Of a stretch of DNA of 64,000 nt, positions 25,955 to 34,043 are shown in pieces. Positions within the stretch are counted from its first letter, which is position 1, and the number at the start of each line of letters is the position of its first letter. The position numbers and the translations under genes are program-made. The stretch comes from Streptomyces olivaceus (GTDB taxonomy: Bacteria; Actinomycetota; Actinomycetes; Streptomycetales; Streptomycetaceae): contig NZ_JOFH01000011.1 in assembly GCF_000721235.1 (NCBI RefSeq), positions 124,001 through 188,000 on the forward strand. The letters are read 5' to 3'. A model generated the notes under the pieces. It saw only the letters and a program-made list of their open reading frames with translations, was not told where the DNA came from and made no database searches.

Positions 25955-25985
25955 GGTGCGCCGCCCAGGGAAGAGGCGGCGCACC
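25955..25985 (+). terminator. Intercistronic hairpin between gluB and gluC
   Basis: GGTGCGCCGCC at 25955-25965 pairs perfectly with 25975-25985 across a nine-base loop. It begins 16 bases after the gluB stop, inside the operon. Such hairpins usually protect the 3' end of the binding-protein message or partly stop transcription, so that more GluB is made than GluC-GluD. Confidence 0.7.
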
Positions 25986-26023
25986 GGGGACGGGCATCCC
26001 TACACGCGGAAGCGCGGGAGATC

Positions 26024-26689
26024 GTGTTCGACTTTGTTAACGATTACGACCTACTGGGAGCCTTCTGGACGACGGTGCAGCTCGCTGTGCTCTCGGCCGT
26101 CGGCTCCCTGATCTGGGGCACAGCGCTGGCGGCCATGCGGGTCGGTCCGGTGCCGCTGATGCGCGGCTTCGGGACCGCGTACGTGAACACGGTGCGGAAC
26201 ATTCCGCTGACCGTCATCATCCTGTTCACGTCGCTGGGCCTCAACCAGACCCTGGGAGTGTCCCTCGGCGCCAACGACGTCGAGTCGATCAACTTCCGGC
26301 TCGCCGTCCTCGGTTTGATTCTCTACACCTCGTCCTTCGTGTGCGAGGCCCTCCGGTCCGGCATCAACACCGTGCCGGTCGGACAGGCGGAGGCCGCCCG
26401 GGCCCTCGGGCTCAGCTTCACCCAGGTGCTCAGCAACGTGGTGCTGCCCCAGGCGTTCCGCTCCTCCGTCGTCCCCATGGCGAACGTCCTGATCGCGCTC
26501 ATCAAGAACACCACGGTGGCCGCCGCCATCGGTGTCGCCGAAGCAGCGCTGTTGATGAAGGAAATGATCGAGAACGAGGCGCAGTTGCTGCTGATCTCCA
26601 CGGTCATCGCCCTCGGTTTCGTGATCCTTACGCTGCCGACCGGCCTGATTCTCGGCTGGGTCGGCAAGAAGGTGGCGGTGAAGCGATGA
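26024..26689 (+). CDS. gluC: Glutamate ABC transporter permease
   Basis: 221 residues, start GTG 26024 with GGGAG before it. Five or six hydrophobic segments are visible, with the His/Glu/Gln-type permease motifs VNTVRNIPLTVIILF and the EAA loop EAARALGLSFTQVLSNVVLPQAF that docks on GluA. It overlaps gluD by four bases (ATGA), so the two permease subunits are translationally coupled. Confidence 0.94.
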   Translation: MFDFVNDYDLLGAFWTTVQLAVLSAVGSLIWGTALAAMRVGPVPLMRGFGTAYVNTVRNIPLTVIILFTSLGLNQTLGVSLGANDVESINFRLAVLGLILYTSSFVCEALRSGINTVPVGQAEAARALGLSFTQVLSNVVLPQAFRSSVVPMANVLIALIKNTTVAAAIGVAEAALLMKEMIENEAQLLLISTVIALGFVILTLPTGLILGWVGKKVAVKR

Positions 26690-27573
26690 GTTCCGTTCTG
26701 TACGACGCCCAGGGCCCGCGTGCCAAGCGGCGCAACATCATCTTCACCGTGGTCTTCGTGGTGGCCATGGCGGCCCTCCTGTGGTGGGTGTTCGGCACCC
26801 TCAACGACAAGGGCCAGCTGGAATGGGTCCTGTGGAAGCCGTTCTTCTCCGGTACCGAGGCATGGTCCACCTACATCTGGCCGGGTCTGGAGAACACCCT
26901 GAAGGCCGCGGCCCTCGCGGTGGTCATCGCGCTGCCGCTCGGCGCCGTCCTCGGTATCGCCCGGCTGTCGGACCATGTGTGGGTGCGGGTTCCGGCCACG
27001 ATCGTGGTCGAGTTCTTCCGGTCCATCCCCGTGCTGGTCCTGATGATCTTCGGCCTGGCGCTGTTCGCCGAGTACACCAACGTCAGCTCCGACGACCGCC
27101 CGCTGTACGCGGTCGTCACGGGTCTGGTGCTGTACAACGCCTCGGTGCTCGCGGAGATCGTCCGGTCCGGCATCCTGTCGCTGCCCAAGGGCCAAGGCGA
27201 GGGCGCGATGGCCATCGGTCTGCGCAAGGGCCAGGTCATGCGGCTCATCCTGCTGCCGCAGGCGGTCACCGCGATGCTGCCGGCCATCGTCAGCCAGCTC
27301 GTCGTCATCCTGAAGGACACCGCGCTCGGCGGCGCCGTCCTCACCTTCCCCGAACTGCTCGCGTCGGCCAACACGATGAGCGGCTACTACGGCGCCAACG
27401 TGATAGCGAGCTTCACCGTGGTCGCGGTGATCTACATCGCGCTGAACTTCCTCCTCACCAGCTTCGCGAGCTGGCTGGAGCGCCGGCTCCGGCGGGCGAA
27501 GAAGTCGACCGGCGCGGTGCTCAGGGCCGACGACGTGGAGACCGCGGACGCCGGCACCGGCGGCAAGGTCTGA
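26686..27573 (+). CDS. gluD: Glutamate ABC transporter permease
   Basis: 295 residues, ATG 26686 overlapping the gluC stop. An extra N-terminal membrane segment (about 17-38) precedes the permease core, which has VVEFFRSIPVLVLMIF and the EAA loop GAMAIGLRKGQVMRLILLPQAV. The C-terminus is charged and lies inside. It pairs with GluC to form the channel. A 13-bp hairpin ends the operon about 35 bases later. Confidence 0.94.
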   Translation: MSSVLYDAQGPRAKRRNIIFTVVFVVAMAALLWWVFGTLNDKGQLEWVLWKPFFSGTEAWSTYIWPGLENTLKAAALAVVIALPLGAVLGIARLSDHVWVRVPATIVVEFFRSIPVLVLMIFGLALFAEYTNVSSDDRPLYAVVTGLVLYNASVLAEIVRSGILSLPKGQGEGAMAIGLRKGQVMRLILLPQAVTAMLPAIVSQLVVILKDTALGGAVLTFPELLASANTMSGYYGANVIASFTVVAVIYIALNFLLTSFASWLERRLRRAKKSTGAVLRADDVETADAGTGGKV

Positions 27574-27608
27574 CACATCTGACTCTCAGTCACCTCGTAT
27601 GACACCAG

Positions 27609-27640
27609 CGGAGGCCGTGGCATGATCGCCACGGCCTCCG
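27609..27640 (+). terminator. Terminator of the gluABCD operon
   Basis: Thirteen bases at 27609-27621 pair perfectly with 27628-27640 around ATGATC. It lies 35 bases after the gluD stop. A TTGACG at 27645-27650 just beyond could be the -35 of the next gene, although no well-spaced -10 is clear. Confidence 0.8.
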
Positions 27641-27757
27641 TCGCTTGACGTGGGCAGCGGCAGTAGGTTGCATACGTTCTGTGACCGTGCACCCTGCCCC
27701 AATGTCCTGTTCACCCACGTCCCCCGGGACACCGCCACAGGCAGGGGGCGCCGCGCC

Positions 27758-29380
27758 GTGGACCCGGTGATCGTCACCGGAGCGGGGCCCGTCGGGCTCA
27801 CGCTCGCCCTGGCTCTGGCGCGGCAGGAGGTGCCCTGCGTCGTCCTCGACGAGGGGCCCGGCAAGGACGAGGCCCGTCCCGCCCGCACCGTCGTCCTGCG
27901 CGAGGACGCCGTCGCGCTGGTCGAGCGGCTGACCGGCACGTCTCTGACCGGGCCGGGCTGCCGTTGGGCCGGATGGCGGTCGATGCGGCGCAAGCAGGTG
28001 ACGCGCGCGGTCGAATTCGGCGACGACGCCGACCCGGCCCCGCTGCACATCGCCCAGCACGAACTGACCGGCGTACTGCGGGCCGCTGCCGCCCGCGCGC
28101 CGCTCGTCAGGATCGCGGCGGACAGCCGTCTCGACGGCGTCGAGCAGGAGACGTCCGGCGTCACGGCCCACACCCGGGGGCCCTCCGGCACCTGGTGGCG
28201 CGGCAGCTACCTGGTCGGCTGCGACGGCCCCCGCTCCACGGTCCGCAAGCTCCAGGACATCCGCTTCCCCGGCCGTACGGCGGTGGAACGATACGCCGTC
28301 GCCGCCCTGCGCACCGAACTGCCGTGGCCCGACGAGGCCCTGCTCCACCGGATGCCGCCGTGGCGGACGTCCGGTCCCTCGGCCGGGGAGGTCGTCGCCC
28401 GTCCCCTGCCGCGCGGCGTCTGGCGCCTGGACTGGCTGCTGCCCGCCGGCAAGGACCTGGTCACGCCGGAGCTGCTGGTCGACCGGGTCCGCGAGACCCT
28501 CACCGGCTGGGCCGAAGGGGAGACGCCGGCCTACGAGCTGCTGGACACCGGCGTCCACACCGTCCACCACCGGCTCGCGCGCCGCTGGCGGGTGGGCCGC
28601 GTGCTCCTCGCCGGGGACGCCGCGCACCTCCTGGGCGCGCTGGGCACGCAGGGCCTCGAAGAAGGGCTGCTGGACGCGGACAACCTCGCGTGGAAACTGG
28701 CTCTGGCCTGGCACCACGGGCCGCACGAGGCGCTCCTCGACAGCTACCAGCAGGAGCGGCGTGCCGCGATCGCCGCCCGGCTGCGCGCCGCGGACCAGCT
28801 GCTCCCGCTGCTGCGCGGTGGCGGCGGGCTGCGTTCCTACGTGCCCGGCTCGGCACGCGGCAACGACGCGCTGCTCGCGGACGGTCATCTGGGGCACGGA
28901 GCGCTCGGCCTGCCGGGCTCGTACGCCGGTTCACCCCTCGCGCCCGAGGGCCTCTCCGGTGAGGTGTCCGTGCGTACGGCGCCCGGGGCCCCCGTCGACG
29001 ACGTACGGGTCACGGCCGAGGACGGCACTTTCGTACGGCTGCGTGACCGGCTCGGCCGCGGGGCGCTGCTGGTGGTGCTGATCGCACCGGGTACGGGGGT
29101 GTGGGACCGCAAGCACTGGGTCACCGCCGGGATCATGCCCCGGCTGGCCGCCGCGGTGACCGCGCTCCCCCACCGCGCCGAGCTGCTGGTCGCCGAGAGC
29201 TACCCGGGCGCCGCGGCCCACACGGTGCTGCTGGTGCGGCCGGACGGTCACCTGGTCACGGCCTTCAACGGCGTCCGCCCGGCCGACCTGTACGCGGCGG
29301 CCGAGGCGACGCTGGGCGGGACCGCGCCGGAAGCGGAGGGGGCCACCCGTTCGACGGGCGCCGCCGCCGGGTCCCGCTGA
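27758..29380 (+). CDS. FAD-dependent monooxygenase (PHBH/UbiH class A)
   Basis: 540 residues from the GTG at 27758 (AGGGGGC nine bases upstream); the frame is open for 36 more codons that do not resemble the family. FAD-binding motifs: VIVTGAGPVGLTLALALA at the N-terminus, the YLVGCDGPRSTVRK (DG) motif near 160, and the GD motif RVLLAGDAAHLLGALGTQGLEEGL near 285. The C-terminal 130 residues resemble the thioredoxin-like tail of aromatic hydroxylases such as the phenol/pentachlorophenol type. The substrate is unknown: there are no biosynthetic genes around it. It stands alone between gluABCD and the sulfur genes. Confidence 0.85.
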   Translation: MDPVIVTGAGPVGLTLALALARQEVPCVVLDEGPGKDEARPARTVVLREDAVALVERLTGTSLTGPGCRWAGWRSMRRKQVTRAVEFGDDADPAPLHIAQHELTGVLRAAAARAPLVRIAADSRLDGVEQETSGVTAHTRGPSGTWWRGSYLVGCDGPRSTVRKLQDIRFPGRTAVERYAVAALRTELPWPDEALLHRMPPWRTSGPSAGEVVARPLPRGVWRLDWLLPAGKDLVTPELLVDRVRETLTGWAEGETPAYELLDTGVHTVHHRLARRWRVGRVLLAGDAAHLLGALGTQGLEEGLLDADNLAWKLALAWHHGPHEALLDSYQQERRAAIAARLRAADQLLPLLRGGGGLRSYVPGSARGNDALLADGHLGHGALGLPGSYAGSPLAPEGLSGEVSVRTAPGAPVDDVRVTAEDGTFVRLRDRLGRGALLVVLIAPGTGVWDRKHWVTAGIMPRLAAAVTALPHRAELLVAESYPGAAAHTVLLVRPDGHLVTAFNGVRPADLYAAAEATLGGTAPEAEGATRSTGAAAGSR

Positions 29381-29432
29381 GACGTTGGGACATGGCGTGG
29401 GGGGCGCCGGTCGTCCGCATGTTGACGGCGAG

Positions 29433-29461
29433 TTGACCGGCTTTCCCTGCCATGGTCTACT
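29433..29461 (+). promoter_or_regulatory. Possible promoter for a leaderless leader-peptide transcript
   Basis: TTGACC at 29433-29438 is a good -35; TCTACT at 29456-29461 is a fair -10 after 17 bases. Transcription would then start at about 29468, on or next to the GTG of the leader peptide, so translation could be leaderless. A second TTGACG lies 11 bases upstream. Confidence 0.45.
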
Positions 29462-29468
29462 CCGGATC

Positions 29469-29555
29469 GTGACCGACACCTGTGTGCGCCTGTGGCGGAG
29501 GGTCCATATGGACCTCGTCCGCTATGCGGGCTGCGTGTGTCGTCCGTCCTGCTGA
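29469..29555 (+). CDS. Cysteine-rich leader peptide (probable cysteine attenuator)
   Basis: A 28-codon frame, too short for routine ORF calls, starts GTG 29469 and stops TGA 29553-29555. The peptide begins MTDTCVRLWRRVHMDLV and ends in a Cys-dense tail (GCVCRPSC), with four cysteines in all counting Cys5. This VRLWRRVHMDL type is the short leader often found before sulfur-metabolism genes in actinobacteria. In mycobacteria, cysteine-rich leaderless peptides of this kind act as cysteine-responsive attenuators: ribosomes pausing at Cys codons alter downstream RNA folding. Here the next gene is cysteine dioxygenase, 80 bases on, with GC-rich sequence at 29577-29610 (GCGCGCG and CGCGCGC arms) able to fold between them. 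Ribosome stalling under cysteine shortage is inferred, not seen. Confidence 0.75.
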   Translation: MTDTCVRLWRRVHMDLVRYAGCVCRPSC

Positions 29556-29635
29556 ATTCGCACCCCCCTTCCTCCGCGCGCGCCGCCGTCGACGTGCCGC
29601 CGCGCGCCCCTTCGCGACATTCCAGGACGGTACCC

Positions 29636-30196
29636 GTGTCTGTCTCCTCCCCTGTGCCTGCCTCCCCCGCGCCCGCTTCCGCCGCCTCCGCCGCGGACAC
29701 CGCGGCTCCCACCCAGGCCGAACTCCTCGACTTCGTCCGGCGCGCCGCCGCCGACGCCGAACTGATCGCCTCGCTCCCCCTCGACCCGGAGGGCCGTACC
29801 TGGGTGCGGCTCGAAGGGCCGGGCGGCAGCGAGGCGTGGCTGATCGGCTGGCCGCCCGGCACGGGCACCGGCTGGCACGACCACGCCGACTCGGTGGGCG
29901 CCTTCGTGACCGCCGCGGGCGAACTCAAGGAGAACGCGCTCGCCGCCCGGCTGCCCACCGACGGCTGGAAGACCCTGGAACTCAGCGAGGGCGTTGACCG
30001 GGAGCGCCGGCTGCCCACCGGGAAGGGGCGGGCTTTCGGGCAGCACCATGTGCACGAGGTGCTCAACGAGTCCGACGACCGGCACGCGGTCTCCGTGCAC
30101 GCCTACTACCCGCCCCTGCCGCAGATCCGCCGCTACAGCCGCACCGGTCCGACTCTGCGCCTGGAGCAGGTCGAGCGTCCGCAGGACTGGCAGTGA
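29636..30196 (+). CDS. Cysteine dioxygenase
   Basis: 186 residues from the GTG at 29636 (AGGACGG before it). It oxidises cysteine to cysteine sulfinate with an iron centre in a small cupin barrel. The metal His residues are visible in GWHDHADSVGAFV and, on the second cupin motif, QHHVHEVLNESDDRHAVSVHAYYPPLP, where YYPPL is typical of the family. The N-terminal 25 residues are Ser/Ala/Pro-rich and variable. It overlaps the rhodanese gene by four bases and follows the cysteine-rich leader peptide, so the unit appears devoted to cysteine breakdown and sulfur handling. Confidence 0.92.
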   Translation: MSVSSPVPASPAPASAASAADTAAPTQAELLDFVRRAAADAELIASLPLDPEGRTWVRLEGPGGSEAWLIGWPPGTGTGWHDHADSVGAFVTAAGELKENALAARLPTDGWKTLELSEGVDRERRLPTGKGRAFGQHHVHEVLNESDDRHAVSVHAYYPPLPQIRRYSRTGPTLRLEQVERPQDWQ

Positions 30197-30609
30197 GCGA
30201 ACCGACCGGGATCGACGCACTGCTGGAACGGGTCCGCGCCGGCTACCGGCGGCTCCCACCGCGCGAGGCGTACGACGCCGCCGAGGCGGGCACCGCGCTG
30301 CTGGTGGACATCCGGTACGCCGCCCTGCGCGAGCGGGACGGGGTGCTCCCCGGTGCCCTCGTGGTCGAGCGGAACGAACTGGAGTGGCGGCTGGACCCGC
30401 AGGGCAGTCACCGTCTCCCCGAGGCCACGGACCACGACGTGCGGGTGGTCGTGGTGTGCAACGAGGGTTACGCATCCAGCCTGGCGGCGGAGTCCCTGCA
30501 CCGGCTGGGCCTGCACCGGGCCACCGATCTGATCGGCGGCTTCCAGGCCTGGCGGGCGGCGGGACTGCCGGTCACGGCCCCTGCACCGGACGGTGCACCC
30601 GGGGGATGA
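30193..30609 (+). CDS. Rhodanese-like sulfurtransferase
   Basis: 138 residues, GTG 30193 inside the stop of the dioxygenase gene (GTGA). It is a single rhodanese domain: LLVDIRYAALRERDGVLPGAL, the active-site loop VVVCNEGYASSLAA with the catalytic Cys, and DLIGGFQAWRAAGLPV near the end. It transfers sulfane sulfur or handles persulfides. Coupling to cysteine dioxygenase suggests clearing of reactive sulfur made from cysteine. It is convergent with recX. Confidence 0.9.
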   Translation: MSEPTGIDALLERVRAGYRRLPPREAYDAAEAGTALLVDIRYAALRERDGVLPGALVVERNELEWRLDPQGSHRLPEATDHDVRVVVVCNEGYASSLAAESLHRLGLHRATDLIGGFQAWRAAGLPVTAPAPDGAPGG

Positions 30610-30655
30610 CGGGGGGGATGACGGAGGGGGGAACGACGGCGGCTCGGGCTCCCGG

Positions 30656-31498
30656 TCAGAAGCCCTCCTCTCCGAGGAACTCGGTGTCCTCTCCCTCCTC
30701 CTCCAGTGCCTGGCGGACCACCCGCAGGGCCATGCCCTCGGGATAGCCCTTGCGTGCCAGCATGCCCGCGAGGCGGCGCAGCCTCTTGTCGCGGTCGAGT
30801 CCCCGGGTGGCACGCAGTTTGCGGGCGACCAACTCGCGTGCGGTCTCCTCCTCCTGCTCGGAGTCCAGTCGGGAGACCGCCGCGTCGATGAGGGTCGCGT
30901 CGACGCCCTTGGTCCGCAGCTCTCTGGCGAGGGCACGCCTGGCCAGGCCCCGGCCGTGGTGCCGTGAGTCCACCCAGGCGTCCGCGAAGGCGCTGTCGTT
31001 GATCAGGCCGACCTCCTCGAACCTGGACAGCACCTCCTCCGCGGCCTCGTCCGGGATCTCCCGCTTGCGCAGGGCGTCGGCGAGCTGGCTGCGGGTGCGC
31101 GGGGTCCCGGTGAGCAGGCGCAGGCAGATCGCCCGTGCCTGCTCGACCGGGTCCCGCGGAGGCTCCCCCTTCTCGGCCCTCGACGAGGAAGGGACGCCTC
31201 CGTCCTCGGTGGACGGCTCCGCGCGCTCGCGCCGTCGGCGCCCGCGCCCGCCGCCCGGTCCGCGACTCCGCCCACCCGCACGGCGCGCCCCGCCGTCACC
31301 GTGACGCGCCCCGCCGCCGTCCCGGACACCGACGGCGGACGGATCCTCCTCGTACTGATCCGCCCCGTACGTGTCCGTCTCGTACGTGTCCGTTTCATGC
31401 GTGTCCGTCTCGTACGGGGCCGCGGCTGCCCCGTACGTGCCGCCGTCCGTCCCGGCGGAGCCGTCCGTGTACTCGGCCCAGTCGGTTCGTCGTGTCAC
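30656..31498 (-). CDS. recX: RecX regulatory protein
   Basis: 280 residues, GTG 31498, starting three bases after the recA stop. The C-terminal 160 residues are the RecX three-helix repeats (ICLRLLTGTPRTRSQLADALRKRE, then FEEVGLINDSAFADAWVDSR and ALARELRTKGVD). RecX binds the RecA filament and inhibits recombinase and ATPase activity. The N-terminal 115 residues are low complexity, first with an ETDTY repeat and then Gly/Arg-rich, far longer than E. coli RecX. Coupling to recA ensures joint SOS induction. Confidence 0.93.
   Translation of the reverse strand: MTRRTDWAEYTDGSAGTDGGTYGAAAAPYETDTHETDTYETDTYGADQYEEDPSAVGVRDGGGARHGDGGARRAGGRSRGPGGGRGRRRRERAEPSTEDGGVPSSSRAEKGEPPRDPVEQARAICLRLLTGTPRTRSQLADALRKREIPDEAAEEVLSRFEEVGLINDSAFADAWVDSRHHGRGLARRALARELRTKGVDATLIDAAVSRLDSEQEEETARELVARKLRATRGLDRDKRLRRLAGMLARKGYPEGMALRVVRQALEEEGEDTEFLGEEGF
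31366..31410. repeat. 15-base tandem repeat coding ETDTY units in RecX
   Basis: Three head-to-tail 15-base units (31366-31380, 31381-31395, 31396-31410), each one codon block of five residues, differ at only three positions. They encode ETDTY, ETDTH and ETDTY in the disordered N-terminus of RecX, in phase with the frame. Confidence 0.8.
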
Positions 31499-31501
31499 GG
31501 G

Positions 31502-32629
31502 TCAGCTCTTGGCTGCCGCGGCCTTGGACTTGGTGGCCTTGGCCGTCGCGGGGGCGGGCACCGCGGGGGCGGCGTCGGCCGGGGCGGCGGAGGCGGCCGC
31601 GTCCGCACCCGGCTCGGCGGCCGGCTCCTCGGGACGCACGCCGACGCCCAGCTTCTCCTTGATCTTCTTCTCGATCTCGTTGGCCAGGTCGGGGTTGTCC
31701 TTCAGGAAGTTGCGCGCGTTCTCCTTGCCCTGGCCGAGCTGGTCGCCCTCGTACGTGTACCAGGCGCCGGCCTTGCGGACGAAGCCGTGTTCCACACCCA
31801 TGTCGATCAGACCGCCCTCGCGGCTGATGCCCTGGCCGTAGAGGATGTCGAACTCGGCCTGCTTGAAGGGCGGTGCGACCTTGTTCTTGACGACCTTGCA
31901 GCGGGTGCGGTTGCCGACCGCCTCCGTGCCGTCCTTCAGGGTCTCGATGCGGCGGATGTCGATGCGCACGGAGGCGTAGAACTTCAGCGCGCGGCCACCG
32001 GTCGTGGTCTCCGGGGAGCCGAACATCACGCCGATCTTCTCGCGGAGCTGGTTGATGAAGATCGCGGTGGTCTTGGACTGGTTGAGCGCGCTCGTGATCT
32101 TCCGCAGGGCCTGGCTCATCAGCCGGGCCTGCAGGCCGACGTGGCTGTCGCCCATCTCGCCCTCGATCTCCGCGCGCGGGACGAGCGCGGCGACGGAGTC
32201 GATGACGATGAGGTCGAGGGCGCCGGAGCGGACCAGCATGTCCACGATCTCCAGGGCCTGCTCGCCGTTGTCCGGCTGGGAGAGGATCAGGTTGTCGATG
32301 TCGACGCCGAGCTTCTTGGCGTACTCGGGGTCGAGGGCGTGCTCGGCGTCCACGAACGCGACCTGGCCGCCGGCCTTCTGCGCGTTCGCCACGGCGTGCA
32401 GGGTCAGGGTCGTCTTGCCCGAGGACTCGGGGCCGTAGACCTCCACGACCCGGCCGCGCGGGATGCCGCCGACGCCGAGGGCCACGTCGAGCGCGGTCGA
32501 ACCGGTCGAGATGACCTCGATGGGCTCGTTCGGCCGCTCGCCCATGCGCATGACCGCGCCCTTGCCGAATTGCCGTTCAATCTGTGCGAGCGCGGCGTCC
32601 AGGGCCTTCTCGCGGTCGGTTCCTGCCAT
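31502..32629 (-). CDS. recA: Recombinase RecA
   Basis: 375 residues from the ATG at 32629; the frame is open beyond but [14 protein letters not shown] is the family start. Walker A is GPESSGKTT, and [19 protein letters not shown] covers the DNA-binding L2 loop. The C-terminus is an Ala/Pro/Lys-rich tail of about 45 residues, usual in Streptomyces. RecA forms filaments on single-stranded DNA for recombination and triggers LexA cleavage. Its LexA-box promoter is about 165 bases upstream, giving an mRNA leader of roughly 150 bases. Confidence 0.98.
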   Translation of the reverse strand: MAGTDREKALDAALAQIERQFGKGAVMRMGERPNEPIEVISTGSTALDVALGVGGIPRGRVVEVYGPESSGKTTLTLHAVANAQKAGGQVAFVDAEHALDPEYAKKLGVDIDNLILSQPDNGEQALEIVDMLVRSGALDLIVIDSVAALVPRAEIEGEMGDSHVGLQARLMSQALRKITSALNQSKTTAIFINQLREKIGVMFGSPETTTGGRALKFYASVRIDIRRIETLKDGTEAVGNRTRCKVVKNKVAPPFKQAEFDILYGQGISREGGLIDMGVEHGFVRKAGAWYTYEGDQLGQGKENARNFLKDNPDLANEIEKKIKEKLGVGVRPEEPAAEPGADAAASAAPADAAPAVPAPATAKATKSKAAAAKS

Positions 32630-32791
32630 GGGTTCCACCCGGTTTGCTTGATTCGATCGCTTCACATCGAAGACGCTAATGCCTGCCACTGACAATGCGC
32701 CGTGACGCGTGCTCGGCCTGTGGACAACTACGCCACTTATCCACCCATACCCCGTCGAAACGACCCGTCACGAGCCTTGCCGGAGCCTCCA

Positions 32792-32820
32792 TGAGAATGG
32801 ATGTTCGATTTTCGTGTCAA
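32792..32820 (-). promoter_or_regulatory. recA promoter with LexA (SOS) box
   Basis: On the minus strand TTGACA (32820-32815) is an ideal -35, and TTCTCA (32797-32792), 17 bases on, is a weak -10. Between them, CGAACATCCATTC (32807-32795) is the actinobacterial SOS box (GAAC-N4-GTTC type, here GAACATCCATTC). LexA bound there would block RNA polymerase. This lies in the 320-base gap (32630-32949) between recA and the kinase gene; the remainder is the recA leader and a possible terminator. Confidence 0.8.
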
Positions 32821-32900
32821 GCGCACCACGCGGCACTTCCGAGCGTACGTCCACCGGATGCTCCGGCCGGCGACGGCGTTGCGGCCCCGGCCCCCGGATC

Positions 32901-32945
32901 GGTTCGGCACGGTGCCGGGGCCGTGTTCGGCGCGGTGCCAGAACC
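32901..32945 (-). terminator. Possible terminator of the sugar-acid operon
   Basis: GGTTCGGCAC (32901-32910) can pair with GTGCC-A-GAACC (32935-32945) with a single bulge, and the loop is GC-rich. It starts directly after the kinase stop on the minus strand and ahead of the recA promoter. Confidence 0.45.
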
Positions 32946-32949
32946 GAGT

Positions 32950-33951
32950 TCAGCGCGGCGGCAGGGCCGCCCACGCCGCGTCGTCCAGGGTGAGGAAGCG
33001 GCCGTTCTCCTCACGCGTGGGCATCACCGGTACGTCGTCCACCGTGCGCAGGGCCGCTCCGGCGGCGAGGTGGCCGAGGCGCAGCCTGGCACGCTCGTCG
33101 CGGCCGTCCAGGAATCCGGAGAGGTAGCCGGCCGCGAACGCGTCGCCCGCGCCTACCGGTTCGACCACCTTGGTCGGCAACGACGCCACGAAGGTCCGGG
33201 TGCCGCGCACGTACGCCGTCGCCCCGTACTCGGCGTCCTTGACCACCACGACCGGCGCCGGTGCGAGGAGCGCCGCAGCGTCGTCCGCGTGCTCCGTACC
33301 CCACAGCGCCTCCGCCTCGTCCCGTCCGACGAACACCAGGTCGGCGGCGCGGGCCAGGGCCAGCAGCCGGTCGGCGGCCCGTGCGGGCCCGTCGCGCCAC
33401 AGCGCCGGACGGTGGTTGACGTCGAAGGAGACGGCCGGTCCGGCGGCCCCGTCCTCCGCCCCCGGGTGCCGGTCGAGGAGGAGCGCGTCGAGCAGCAGCC
33501 CGCAGCTCTCGGAGAGCGCCGCGGTGATGCCGGAGAGGTGCACCAGCCGGGCCCGGCGCAGCAGGGGCAGGCGAGCCAGCTCCGGGCCCATGCCGGCGGC
33601 GGCCGACCCCCGGCGGTAGTAGTGGGTCCGGGTGCCCGCGCGGCCCGGGTCCTTGAAGTAGACCCCGGTCGGCCGGTCCGGATCGGTCCGCACGGCGTCC
33701 ACGTCGACGCCGCGCGCGGCCAGTTCGGCTCGTATGCGACGGCCGAACGGGTCGTCGCCGAGACGGCTGAGCCAGGCGGCACGGTGGCCGAGTCCGGCCA
33801 GCGCGCAGGCGACGTTGGACTCGGCGCCGCCGGTCCCCAGCCGTACCGACTCCTGCTCGGCGAGCGGCCGGTCGTCCGACGGCCCGAGAACGGCCATCGT
33901 CTCGCCGACGCACACGACGTCGGCGGCGGGGGACGGAGGGGCGGAGGGCAT
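32950..33951 (-). CDS. kdgK: PfkB-family sugar kinase, probably 2-keto-3-deoxygluconate kinase
   Basis: 333 residues, ATG 33951 with AGGAG eight bases before it. Ribokinase fold: GGAESNVACALAGLGHRAAWLSRLGDDPFG near the N-terminus, and the PfkB signature VEPVGAGDAFAAGYLSGFLDG with the catalytic Asp of GAGDA. The RTHYYRRGSAAAGM segment resembles the KDG-binding loop of KdgK. In this cluster it would phosphorylate the KDG made by mannonate dehydratase to KDPG, which enters the Entner-Doudoroff pathway; no KDPG aldolase is in the cluster. It is last in the operon. Confidence 0.85.
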   Translation of the reverse strand: MPSAPPSPAADVVCVGETMAVLGPSDDRPLAEQESVRLGTGGAESNVACALAGLGHRAAWLSRLGDDPFGRRIRAELAARGVDVDAVRTDPDRPTGVYFKDPGRAGTRTHYYRRGSAAAGMGPELARLPLLRRARLVHLSGITAALSESCGLLLDALLLDRHPGAEDGAAGPAVSFDVNHRPALWRDGPARAADRLLALARAADLVFVGRDEAEALWGTEHADDAAALLAPAPVVVVKDAEYGATAYVRGTRTFVASLPTKVVEPVGAGDAFAAGYLSGFLDGRDERARLRLGHLAAGAALRTVDDVPVMPTREENGRFLTLDDAAWAALPPR

Positions 33952-34043
33952 GGGGGGGGCTCCTGTCAGGAAGGGCGCGGACGCAACTCGGGCGCCTTAC
34001 ACGCCGACTGCGCGTCGGGCTGTTGGTCGGGCTGCTCGCCGGA

